Assembly: GCA_021734595.1 (NCBI GenBank)
Contig: JAIPIO010000217.1
Span: 1 to 6,850 of the forward strand
Source of the DNA: Kiritimatiellales bacterium
GTDB lineage: Bacteria; Verrucomicrobiota; Kiritimatiellia; Kiritimatiellales; Pontiellaceae
Length of the DNA: 6,850 nucleotides
Direction: 5' to 3'
In this document: piece after piece, positions 1 to 5,921 of the stretch
How the letters are laid out: every line of letters begins with the position of its first letter
Numbering within the stretch: the stretch's first letter is position 1
Program-made: the position numbers and the translations under genes
The notes under the pieces: model-generated
The model's input: the letters and a program-made list of their open reading frames with translations, nothing else
Database searches by the model: none
Told to the model about the DNA's origin: nothing

Positions 1-261
1 GAGCTTGTAGCGTTTCGCCAATATAAAGTAGATGGGCGCCATGCACAGCGCCAGAAAGATCAGCACGTGGTACATGTTGCCGAACGGCGGTTCGCCTGCC
101 GCAATTCCATTGACGATGAACAGGCCAAGGTTGATTGCACAGCCGGTCCCCAGCAGGATGCCGCCCACGCGCTGTTTTCTGAAAAGGAAAACGGGGATGG
201 CGCACACGTACAGGACCAGTGCCGTCTTTTGCAGTATGTCGGCAAGGGTTTCAATATTCAT
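1..261 (-). CDS. ccsA: CcsA/ResC-type cytochrome c assembly membrane protein, N-terminal part (cut by window edge)
   Basis: The first 87 codons of a gene that runs off the left edge. The start is the ATG at 261-259, which overlaps the resB stop as ATGA and has AAGGA about 8 nt upstream. The visible protein has three hydrophobic helices, roughly residues 9-27, 33-52 and 64-82. Before the third sits EPPFGNMYHVLIF, which matches the loop PP-(L/F)-x-N-(L/M)-Y of CcsA/ResC (HemX-like, heme-handling) proteins. In System II, CcsA works with ResB/CcsB to carry heme across the cytoplasmic membrane and attach it to CXXCH motifs of apocytochromes. The WWD heme-binding region that would settle the family lies outside the window. 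The assignment rests on the N-terminal pattern plus the coupled resB upstream. Confidence 0.8.
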   Translation of the reverse strand, partial: MNIETLADILQKTALVLYVCAIPVFLFRKQRVGGILLGTGCAINLGLFIVNGIAAGEPPFGNMYHVLIFLALCMAPIYFILAKRYKL

Positions 262-1136
262 TTCCGTGTTCCTTCCGCTTTCACAAAACAAATCACAAAC
301 ACGCCGACAATCATCATCCATAGGCCGGCAATAACCAGATTGCGTCCAGGATCATTGCGGGCGCTGACCACAATGTAGCGTTTCATCTGCTGGTCGTAAC
401 TCATGAGGTAGAAGCGCCATCCGCCGTAGCTCACGGGATGGTTTACCATCAGCTTTTTATCGGTGGTTGCACTGTTCTTATCGGTCATATGCAACATGGC
501 TTCGTAGTGGCGCGGCGCGGAATTGACCAGCTGGAGAATAGAGCCGTCGGGCAGCAGGTGCTGCTGTTTCCAGTCGGGATCGATACCCTGCACGGTGGAG
601 GGCATCGACTGGCGGAGATCCTCCAGCTTTACGGTGCCGTAGTTCCCGAGATCCAGCACATCGCCGCTCGACGGGATACGGAATTTATCGACATAGTCAT
701 AGTCGGCGTCTTTAGTTGCAGGCGCTTTATACAGGTTGTATTGCTTGGCAAAGAACTCCACTTTGAATCCGGAGGCCGCGAGTTTGAAATCAAACTTAAC
801 GGTTCCCCCGTCGCCGGTCTGGAAGTTGTCCGCCGCGGCGTGCTTGGTTAGTGGAATCGCAAAGTTCGTACGCTTGCCAACGATGAAACCGAGAAATGCG
901 CCCACCAAAATAACAACGGCACCCAGGTGGGTGAGCTGGAAGCCGATCTTGCGCAGTTTAAACCCGCGCCGCTGCTGCCAGCAGCACTGCAGTATCAGAA
1001 CCGCCAGGGTAGCCATCAGCAGGATGAAGACCGGCGTCTTGAAGATGATAATCTGCGCCTCCGCTTCACCCACCGGAAAAGCACCGGCAATAAAGAACAG
1101 GATTAGCGCAATGAAGATGTAAATGCTGGTAGTCAT
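258..1136 (-). CDS. resB: ResB-like cytochrome c biogenesis protein
   Basis: A 292-residue membrane protein of the ResB/Ccs1 family, the partner of CcsA in System II cytochrome c maturation. Predicted membrane helices lie at about 4-22, 30-52, 68-87 and 267-286. A large domain between helices 3 and 4 should face the outside. Family signs are the membrane histidine in LTHLGAVVILVGAF (His70), the stretch VNHPVSYGGWRFYLMSYD (231-248), and the DPG (262-264) just before the last helix. It is shorter than many ResB proteins (often 400-500 residues), as in compact ResB variants fused or coupled to CcsA. The start ATG at 1136-1134 overlaps the hemL stop as ATGA with only a weak GGAA upstream, so translation is probably coupled to hemL. 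The stop likewise overlaps the ccsA start. The family call is solid; the topology is inferred. Confidence 0.87.
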   Translation of the reverse strand: MTTSIYIFIALILFFIAGAFPVGEAEAQIIIFKTPVFILLMATLAVLILQCCWQQRRGFKLRKIGFQLTHLGAVVILVGAFLGFIVGKRTNFAIPLTKHAAADNFQTGDGGTVKFDFKLAASGFKVEFFAKQYNLYKAPATKDADYDYVDKFRIPSSGDVLDLGNYGTVKLEDLRQSMPSTVQGIDPDWKQQHLLPDGSILQLVNSAPRHYEAMLHMTDKNSATTDKKLMVNHPVSYGGWRFYLMSYDQQMKRYIVVSARNDPGRNLVIAGLWMMIVGVFVICFVKAEGTRK

Positions 1137-2395
1137 AATGTTTCCAATGCCTGGATATACTCGTCAATGTCTGCTTCCGTGTGCGCCGCCGAGATAAAGC
1201 TGACCTCGAACGAGCTGGGCGCGGTGTAGATCCCATGATCCAGCATGTGGTGGAAAAAGCGTGCGTGCGCCTCCGCGTCGCAGGCTTTTGAATCATCAAG
1301 ATTGCACACGGGTTCCTTGCGGAAGAACGGTGTGAAGAGTCCGCCCGTTTGGGCGCAGTGCAGGGCCAGTTCCTTTTCCGCCGCCACCCGGTCCACTCCA
1401 TTGGCCAAACGTTTGCCCAGCTCCGCCATGCAGGGGTAGGGGTTTTCGTCCCGCAGGAGCTGCAGCGTCTTCATGCCGGCGGATACCGCCACCGGATTTC
1501 CGCTGAGTGTGCCGGCCTGGTAGACCGGACCGAGCGGCGCGAGTTTTTCCATAACCTCCCTGCGTCCGCCGATGGCTCCGATGGGCATGCCGCCGCCGAT
1601 GATTTTCCCAAGGGTTGTAATATCGGGCGTTATGCCGCACAGGGTGCTGAAGGTGGTTGGGCCAAGCCGGAAGCCGGTAATTACTTCATCGAAAATCAGC
1701 AGGGCGCCGCATTCGGCAGTGGCCGCGCGCAACCCTTCGAGAAAACCCTCCGCCGGTTCGACCAATCCCATATTGCCGGCAATCGGCTCAACGATGACCG
1801 CTGCGGTTTCATCGCCGTTGGCTCTAAGGATTTCCTGTACGGCGTTCAGGTCGTTGTAGGGCGCCACAAAAACTTCTGCCGCTGCGCTCGGCGAAACCCC
1901 GGCGGACGATGAGATGCCGCCCGTCAGCAGCCCGCTACCGGAAGCCACCAGCATGTAGTCCGTGTGCCCGTGGTAGCAGCCGTTGAACTTAATGATCTTC
2001 TGCCGCCCGGTAAATCCGCGGGCAAGACGCACGGCCGTCATGACGGCTTCGGTGCCGGAGCTTACCAGCCGCACCATATCAATGGAGGGCACGCAACCGC
2101 AGATCAGTTCGGCAAATTCAGCTTCCTTGGCCGTGTTGGCGCCGAAACTCAGACCGTTCGCGGCGGCCTCGCTAACGGCCTCGACCACCTCGTCGCGCGC
2201 ATGACCGAGAATGAGCGGACCCCACGAGCCGCAGAAATCGATCAGCTCCGTGCCGTCCTCCGTCTGCACTTTCGCGCCCTTGCCGCTCTTAAAATAAACC
2301 GGCGTCCCGCCGACCGCATTGAACGCCCGCACCGGGCTGTTGACCCCGCCGGGGATGACCTGTTTCGCTCTATCAAACCAATATTTTGAACCCAT
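1133..2395 (-). CDS. hemL: Glutamate-1-semialdehyde 2,1-aminomutase
   Basis: A 420-residue PLP enzyme that converts glutamate-1-semialdehyde to 5-aminolevulinate in the C5 tetrapyrrole pathway, in the cytosol. The N-terminus FDRAKQVIPGGVNSPVRAF is the family signature. SSGTEAVMTAVRLAR (112-126) is the cofactor phosphate region. FDEVITGFR (235-243) carries the Asp that contacts the pyridine nitrogen. TTLGKIIGGGMPIG (260-273) carries the Schiff-base lysine, Lys264. Length fits the family (about 425). The frame is open for 43 more codons upstream to an ATG at 2524. I chose the ATG at 2395 because homology begins there, GGAAAGAG sits about 8 nt upstream, and a TATAAT lies inside the extension. 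It is the first gene of the operon with resB and ccsA, linking heme precursor supply to cytochrome c assembly. Confidence 0.95.
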   Translation of the reverse strand: MGSKYWFDRAKQVIPGGVNSPVRAFNAVGGTPVYFKSGKGAKVQTEDGTELIDFCGSWGPLILGHARDEVVEAVSEAAANGLSFGANTAKEAEFAELICGCVPSIDMVRLVSSGTEAVMTAVRLARGFTGRQKIIKFNGCYHGHTDYMLVASGSGLLTGGISSSAGVSPSAAAEVFVAPYNDLNAVQEILRANGDETAAVIVEPIAGNMGLVEPAEGFLEGLRAATAECGALLIFDEVITGFRLGPTTFSTLCGITPDITTLGKIIGGGMPIGAIGGRREVMEKLAPLGPVYQAGTLSGNPVAVSAGMKTLQLLRDENPYPCMAELGKRLANGVDRVAAEKELALHCAQTGGLFTPFFRKEPVCNLDDSKACDAEAHARFFHHMLDHGIYTAPSSFEVSFISAAHTEADIDEYIQALETL

Positions 2396-2462
2396 TAGGC
2401 TACTCTTTCCGTAAATTTGAATGGGGCCGAAGCTATCACCGTTGCCGGATGAGCTAAAGCAA

Positions 2463-2468
2463 ATTATA
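2463..2468 (-). promoter_or_regulatory. Probable -10 box of the hemL operon promoter
   Basis: A perfect TATAAT on the minus strand, about 68 nt upstream of the chosen hemL ATG. It predicts a transcript start near 2456 and a leader of about 60 nt. No good -35 box lies 16-18 bp further upstream (CTTTAA or CCTTTA is all there is), so the promoter may be weak or need an activator. A direct repeat TAATAGA-N7-TAATAGA at 2494-2514 falls at about -38 to -58. Confidence 0.45.
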
Positions 2469-2600
2469 CGGTTCAAAGACGTGCTTAAAGGGGTAATAGA
2501 CCTAGATAATAGAGGTGTTTTCAACCAATTCCTTCAGGATGGTTTAAGCCTTCGCCTGTTGTAAACTATTCTGAAATACCATCCAAAAATCATTTACATC

Positions 2601-2627
2601 TTGAGAAAATCAGACATCCTGTATTTT
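2601..2627 (+). promoter_or_regulatory. Possible promoter of the small RHH gene
   Basis: TTGAGA (2601-2606) and TATTTT (2622-2627) are separated by 15 bp, which is shorter than ideal. They lie in the AT-rich stretch 55-80 bp before the RHH start codon. The pair is bracketed by TTTACATC (2593-2600) and its reverse complement GATGTAAA (2649-2656), a possible operator. The call is weak and rests on position and composition as much as on match quality. Confidence 0.25.
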
Positions 2628-2681
2628 AGTTCTAAATGGTAAAAGAGTGATGTAAACATTTGTTCAAAGGAAGAGGTAACG

Positions 2682-2861
2682 ATGGCGCGCAAACCAACAG
2701 GAAACACGACAAAGACGATTGGCATCAACATGAAAGCCAAAATGGCCGATGAACTGGAGAAACGTGCAGAATCCATGCATATCTCCACCAGCAAGTACTG
2801 CAAAATTATTTTTGACCAATGGCTGAAGTCGGGGAACAAGCTCAGTCTCACCGAAGGATAA
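2682..2861 (+). CDS. Small ribbon-helix-helix (CopG/Arc-like) DNA-binding protein, 59 aa
   Basis: ATG at 2682 preceded by AAGGAAGAGG about 5 nt upstream, a strong ribosome binding site, and followed by a hairpin terminator. The 59-residue product fits a minimal ribbon-helix-helix repressor. A basic N-terminal arm (MARKPTGNTT) leads into the DNA-contacting strand KTIGINMK (11-18). Helix 1 is about 19-33 (KMADELEKRAESMHI), then an S-T-S turn (35-37), then helix 2 about 37-49 (SKYCKIIFDQWLK). Such proteins bind DNA as dimers, inserting the paired strands into the major groove, and often repress their own promoter. No toxin gene is adjacent: the next gene is convergent and the previous one divergent. 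It looks like an orphan regulator rather than a type II antitoxin. Its targets are not deducible from the window. Confidence 0.8.
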   Translation: MARKPTGNTTKTIGINMKAKMADELEKRAESMHISTSKYCKIIFDQWLKSGNKLSLTEG

Positions 2862-2881
2862 TTTTTCGGTAAACGCACCCT

Positions 2882-2914
2882 AAAGCTCCTGTCTGTTCAT
2901 GGCGGGAGTTTTTT
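2882..2914 (+). terminator. Rho-independent terminator after the RHH gene
   Basis: The stem CTCCTG (2886-2891) pairs with CGGGAG (2903-2908) with one G-T pair. It extends by a further G-T and three A-T pairs into the T run at 2909-2914. It lies 20 nt after the RHH stop. Read on the minus strand, the same hairpin follows the stop of the DUF3592 gene by about 20 nt with only a short T tail, so it may act weakly in both directions. Confidence 0.75.
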
Positions 2915-2928
2915 CTTAATTGGTTCAT

Positions 2929-4557
2929 CTAAGCTGAGGGGTACACCGTGAAAGGGAGTTCCTCCTTCAGGTCGGGCCAGCGCTTGATGTCGCCGTGGAA
3001 GACGAGCTGCCAGCGGATTTCGCCGCGAAAGCCCTTGGGTCGCGAGGGCGGAACTTCTTCGGGAATCTGAAACTGCAGGGTGCCCTGCGCAATCTCCGGC
3101 TGGCTATCGGTTTGCAAAAGTTCTTCGTCATGCTGCGGGGTTTTTATCGTCGTCGTGTGGCTCTTCCCTCCGCGCCGGGTGGTTTCGGCGGTGATTTTAA
3201 GGCACTGGAGCGAGATCGTTAATTTTTCGATGCGGTCAATATTCCCATTGGTGCGCCAGCGCATGGCGACGCTGGTGCCGGGGCGGATATTGCCGGGGGT
3301 AATCTCGACGATGGGGCGCGGGTTGAAGAGGGCCAGAATCGCATGGATCGATGCGGCGATCATGATGAGTCCGAAGAAACCGAACACGATGTGGAAGAGA
3401 ATCGGTGCCTCGGATTTGAAGATGAGGACAACGACGCCGTTCCAGATGAGGGTAAAGATGAGCAAGCCGGAAGCCTTGGCGGCGGGAGAGGTCCCTTTGA
3501 GGGTAACAATTTGTTCCTGAGCCTGCCGGGTGTCGAGCTTGGTTTTTGCGCGGAATCCCCCAATCATGACGGCGATTCCGGCGATTCCGGCGATGACGAA
3601 GATCAGTGGAATCAGCCCGAGCCACATCATGGGTGTAAACTCGCGCTGGATGACGGATTCGAAGGGATTGACCGGATTTACATAAACGTTGAATTTGCGA
3701 CCCGTGGGGTACCGGCGGACGATTCCGGCCTTGCTGTCGCGCCCCCTGCTGGAGCCGCCCATGAAGGTGTAGCGGTCGCCGAGAAATTCTTCGCCGTCGA
3801 TTTCGTAGCGGTAGGCGATGTAGACGCTGTAGGTGGTGCCGTCATCGTCGGAGTGCGATTTGACCTTGCTGGAGACGACGGTTGCGGGGACGGAATCCCA
3901 TGTTTTGGCGTTATGCGTTTTCTGCAACGGTGTGATAAAGAGCGGTTTGAGCGCAATTAATCCAACCAATACGAAAACTGCGCCGAAGGGTATCAGGAAC
4001 CACTTGGCGGAGCGTTTCTTTTCCTTCTTTGCCCCGGAATGAACAGTGTAATCATTTTTCTTTTTCCGGCCGCCCAGCCAGGGGAGCGAGGCGAAGAGCA
4101 TTCCAAAGGCTGGAAAAATGAGCGTGAAGCCGATGGCTGCAACCGCGCCCTTGACGGCGGGCAGCTTGAGCACGGCTTCAGCCGGTTTTTCCGGATTAAC
4201 ATGGCAGCGGGTCTGTTTGCCCGGCGGCAGGGTTTTTTTCATTCGGTCGATTTCGCCAACGCTTTCAGCGGTGTAATGCTTCTCTTTGCCGTAGCGTTCA
4301 GCAGTGTAGGTCTGGCCATCGAAAATGTAGGAGTAGCTGAGCACCAGCTTGTAGTCCTCGCCGGCATCCTGCATTTCGCTGGAGACAATGGTGCAGGGCG
4401 TATCGGCCCATTGCTGCATCGCTTTAGTTTCCAGCATTCCGTCCCACGCCGACGCGACAAAAAGACACCCGAACATTGCGAAAACAAGACCGAAACCGCT
4501 GAAGACGATTTTCCCGCCGGTTCCGCGTGACGAACCCGTTGCTATGGCAAAACCCAT
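2929..4557 (-). CDS. DUF3592 membrane protein with two DUF3592 units and a C-terminal beta-rich domain
   Basis: A 542-residue membrane protein. Two copies of a helix/outer-domain/helix unit are visible. Unit 1 has helices at about 15-37 and 137-158 around residues 48-133. Unit 2 has helices at about 185-206 and 308-335 around residues 218-305. The copies align as W-x5-T-I/V-V-S-S, then Y-x-Y-x-x-D-G, then V-N-P-x-x-P-x-E-x-V, the DUF3592 pattern. Two more helices follow (about 363-380 and 386-411). The C-terminal domain of about 130 residues is soluble and looks beta-rich, possibly arrestin-like; it has basic RRGGK near 461-465 and ends RWQLVFHGDIKRWPDLKEELPFTV. Function is unknown for the family. 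The ATG at 4557 has AGAGGA about 6 nt upstream. It has its own predicted promoter with embedded palindromes, so it is probably transcribed separately from prfA. Confidence 0.8.
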   Translation of the reverse strand: MGFAIATGSSRGTGGKIVFSGFGLVFAMFGCLFVASAWDGMLETKAMQQWADTPCTIVSSEMQDAGEDYKLVLSYSYIFDGQTYTAERYGKEKHYTAESVGEIDRMKKTLPPGKQTRCHVNPEKPAEAVLKLPAVKGAVAAIGFTLIFPAFGMLFASLPWLGGRKKKNDYTVHSGAKKEKKRSAKWFLIPFGAVFVLVGLIALKPLFITPLQKTHNAKTWDSVPATVVSSKVKSHSDDDGTTYSVYIAYRYEIDGEEFLGDRYTFMGGSSRGRDSKAGIVRRYPTGRKFNVYVNPVNPFESVIQREFTPMMWLGLIPLIFVIAGIAGIAVMIGGFRAKTKLDTRQAQEQIVTLKGTSPAAKASGLLIFTLIWNGVVVLIFKSEAPILFHIVFGFFGLIMIAASIHAILALFNPRPIVEITPGNIRPGTSVAMRWRTNGNIDRIEKLTISLQCLKITAETTRRGGKSHTTTIKTPQHDEELLQTDSQPEIAQGTLQFQIPEEVPPSRPKGFRGEIRWQLVFHGDIKRWPDLKEELPFTVYPSA

Positions 4558-4583
4558 GACATTCCTCTGATTGTTTATGGGAA

Positions 4584-4612
4584 ATCATAGTTTCCAACGG
4601 TTGGAAGTTCAA
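4584..4612 (-). promoter_or_regulatory. Predicted promoter of the DUF3592 gene with a palindrome filling its spacer
   Basis: On the minus strand, TTGAAC (4612-4607) and TATGAT (4589-4584) are separated by exactly 17 bp. The transcript would start near 4577, about 20 nt before the ATG. The spacer contains the whole palindrome TTCCAACCGTTGGAA (4606-4592), abutting the -35 box and two bases from the -10 box. This is the layout of operators whose repressor blocks RNA polymerase, or of spacer-bound activators. Promoter boxes match consensus at 4 of 6 and 5 of 6 positions. Confidence 0.5.
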
Positions 4613-4658
4613 CGTTGGTTTGTTCCAATCCCTGGAAGAAAAGTTCCAGTGGCTGGAA
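4592..4658. repeat. Array of three TTCCA-N5-TGGAA palindromes
   Basis: Three 15-bp copies sit between prfA and the DUF3592 gene: 4592-4606 (6-bp arms around CGG), 4623-4637 (5-bp arms), and 4644-4658 (6-bp arms around TGG). Centres are at 4599, 4630 and 4651, so spacings are 31 and 21 bp, close to three and two helical turns. A degenerate AACGTTGG lies between the first two. The array starts 5 bp after the prfA stop codon. It could be a multi-site operator for the DUF3592 promoter, or RNA hairpins in the prfA 3' end, though long T runs typical of terminators are missing. Two further exact copies lie inside genes. Confidence 0.75.
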
Positions 4659-4662
4659 AAAC

Positions 4663-5745
4663 CTATTCGCCGGTCTGTTCCTTGATGCGCTGTTCGATGT
4701 CGTGTTCGTGGAGGGCGCCGAAGGTTTCCTCGAGGTCGCCTTCCATGACGCGGTCGAGTTTGTAGAGCGTGAGGCCGATGCGGTGGTCGGTGAGGCGGTT
4801 CTGCGGGAAGTTGTAGGTGCGGATCTTTTCGGAGCGGTCGCCGGAGCCGACCATCGATTTGCGCTCGGAGGCCTCGGCTTCGGCTTTTTTCCGCCGCTGC
4901 CCGTCGAAGAGCTTGGCGCGCATGACCTTCAGGGCGGCGGCCTTGTTCTTGTGCTGCGAGCGTTCGTCCTGGCATTGCACGACGAGTCCGGAGGGGATGT
5001 GGGTGATGCGGATGGCGGAGTCGGTGGTGTTGACGTGCTGGCCGCCGGCGCCGGAGGAGCGGTAGGTGTCGATGCGCAGGTCCTCCGTGCGCATTTCGAC
5101 GTCGACGTCCTCGGCCTCGGCGAGTACGGCGACGGTGGCGGCGGAGGTGTGGGCCCGGCCCTGGGTTTCGGTGGCGGGCACGCGCTGGACGCGGTGGGTG
5201 CCGCCCTCGTGCTTGAGGACTTTGTAGACATCTTCGCCCTCGACAGAAAAGGAGATTTCCTTGTAGCCGCCGGATTCGGAGGGGCTGACATCCATTACGG
5301 AATGTTTCCAGCCCTTGGAATCGAAGTAGCGGGTGTACATGCGGAAGAGGTCGCCGCAGAAAATGCCGGCTTCGTCGCCGCCGGTGCCGGCGCGGATTTC
5401 CATGATCACGTTGCGGCCGTCGATCGGTTCCGGCGGAATGAGGGCAACCATCATGTCGCGCTCGGCTTGCGGGAGCTTTTCGCCGATTTCGTCGAGTTCC
5501 ATCTGCGCCATTTCGCGCAGCTCGTCATCCGAATCCGCATCGGCAAGGATGGTTTCGCTTTCGACCTTGGCGTCCAGCAACGTCAGATAGCGATTCGCGC
5601 AGGCGGCCATCTTTTTCTTGTGCGAATATTCGCGCATGCACTCGGTCATTTTTTTCTGATCCGATGAAACCTCCGGTTGCGACATCCGTGTTTCGAGATT
5701 GGAGAGCTGGGATTTCAACTGTTCAAGATAGGTGTGGTCGATCAT
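4663..5745 (-). CDS. prfA: Peptide chain release factor 1
   Basis: A 360-residue class I release factor that recognises UAA and UAG and triggers peptide release on the ribosome. The tripeptide that reads the stop codon is PAT (190-192, in HRVQRVPATETQGR), the RF1 form, not the SPF of RF2. The catalytic GGQ loop is at 234-236 in SSGAGGQHVNTTDSA; its glutamine is the usual methylation site of PrmC. The N-terminal coiled region, the GGDEA stretch (122-126) and the C-terminal YNFPQNRLTDHRI are also typical. Length matches the family exactly. The ATG at 5745 has AAGGGA about 8 nt upstream. No prmC gene follows, unlike many prfA operons; the next thing downstream is the palindrome array. Codon 145-149 (KGWKH) encloses one exact copy of the palindrome (5306-5320). 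Confidence 0.97.
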   Translation of the reverse strand: MIDHTYLEQLKSQLSNLETRMSQPEVSSDQKKMTECMREYSHKKKMAACANRYLTLLDAKVESETILADADSDDELREMAQMELDEIGEKLPQAERDMMVALIPPEPIDGRNVIMEIRAGTGGDEAGIFCGDLFRMYTRYFDSKGWKHSVMDVSPSESGGYKEISFSVEGEDVYKVLKHEGGTHRVQRVPATETQGRAHTSAATVAVLAEAEDVDVEMRTEDLRIDTYRSSGAGGQHVNTTDSAIRITHIPSGLVVQCQDERSQHKNKAAALKVMRAKLFDGQRRKKAEAEASERKSMVGSGDRSEKIRTYNFPQNRLTDHRIGLTLYKLDRVMEGDLEETFGALHEHDIEQRIKEQTGE

Positions 5746-5855
5746 GGAAGGTTCCCTTGGATTAATGGTTTGCTGGATAGACGGATTGTTGGGGTGGCCT
5801 GCGGACGAGGGCGTTCATTGCAACCATCCAATATTTCATCATTCCGATCATCCAT
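5742..5855 (-). CDS. Possible 37-aa leader ORF overlapping the prfA start
   Basis: An ATG at 5855 opens 37 codons (MDDRNDEILDGCNERPRP, then a Pro/Ser/Thr-rich tail ending QGNLP). It stops at a TGA that overlaps the prfA ATG as ATGA, the same junction type seen twice in the hemL operon. It begins 14 bp beyond the T run of the rpmE terminator. No Shine-Dalgarno sequence is visible before it and I recognise no homologue. The overlap itself is not strong evidence, since any ORF in that frame must stop there. A 37-codon open run arises by chance perhaps one time in six. It may be a translated leader or simply the prfA 5' untranslated region. Confidence 0.2.
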   Translation of the reverse strand: MDDRNDEILDGCNERPRPQATPTIRLSSKPLIQGNLP

Positions 5856-5868
5856 GCTGTGCGGGCAC

Positions 5869-5908
5869 AAAAAGGCCGGACCCGTCGTAGACGTCAGATC
5901 CGGCCTTT
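5869..5908 (-). terminator. Rho-independent terminator of rpmE
   Basis: A perfect 10-bp inverted repeat: AAAGGCCGGA (5871-5880) and TCCGGCCTTT (5899-5908), with a small CGTC/GACG hairpin possible in the 18-nt loop. Read on the minus strand it ends in five T residues (5873-5869). It starts 14 nt after the rpmE stop codon. It separates rpmE from prfA, so prfA needs its own promoter or read-through. Confidence 0.9.
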
Positions 5909-5921
5909 CCGAAAAAGATGG

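Noticed and set aside
2396..2524. 43-residue N-terminal extension of HemL from an ATG at 2524
   Set aside because: The family begins at the ATG at 2395, which has a good ribosome site. The extension contains a TATAAT and its residues (MKTPLLSRSITPLST) are unlike HemL.
2594..2878. 94-codon minus-strand open frame over the small RHH gene
   Set aside because: It lies antisense to a recognisable RHH protein that has a ribosome site and terminator. Its product resembles no family and it has no good start signal.
3571..3594. Tandem GGCGATTCC repeat
   Set aside because: Two and a half 9-bp units that simply encode Ile-Ala-Gly repeats in a membrane helix of the DUF3592 protein. No wider repeat structure.
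3343..3960. 205-codon plus-strand open frame inside the DUF3592 gene
   Set aside because: The product is an Asp/Gly/Val/Ala-rich string with no fold, antisense to a protein with clear duplicated domains and membrane helices.
4644..4658. Palindrome after prfA as a rho-independent terminator
   Set aside because: The arms are only 6 bp and the T-rich stretch precedes rather than follows the hairpin on the prfA strand. Three spaced copies suit binding sites better, although a termination role is not excluded.
4615..5667. A 350-codon plus-strand open frame antisense to most of prfA
   Set aside because: Its product is a low-complexity Gly/Ala/Val/Asp/Phe string with no recognisable fold. It mirrors the codon bias of prfA, which has clear PAT and GGQ motifs.
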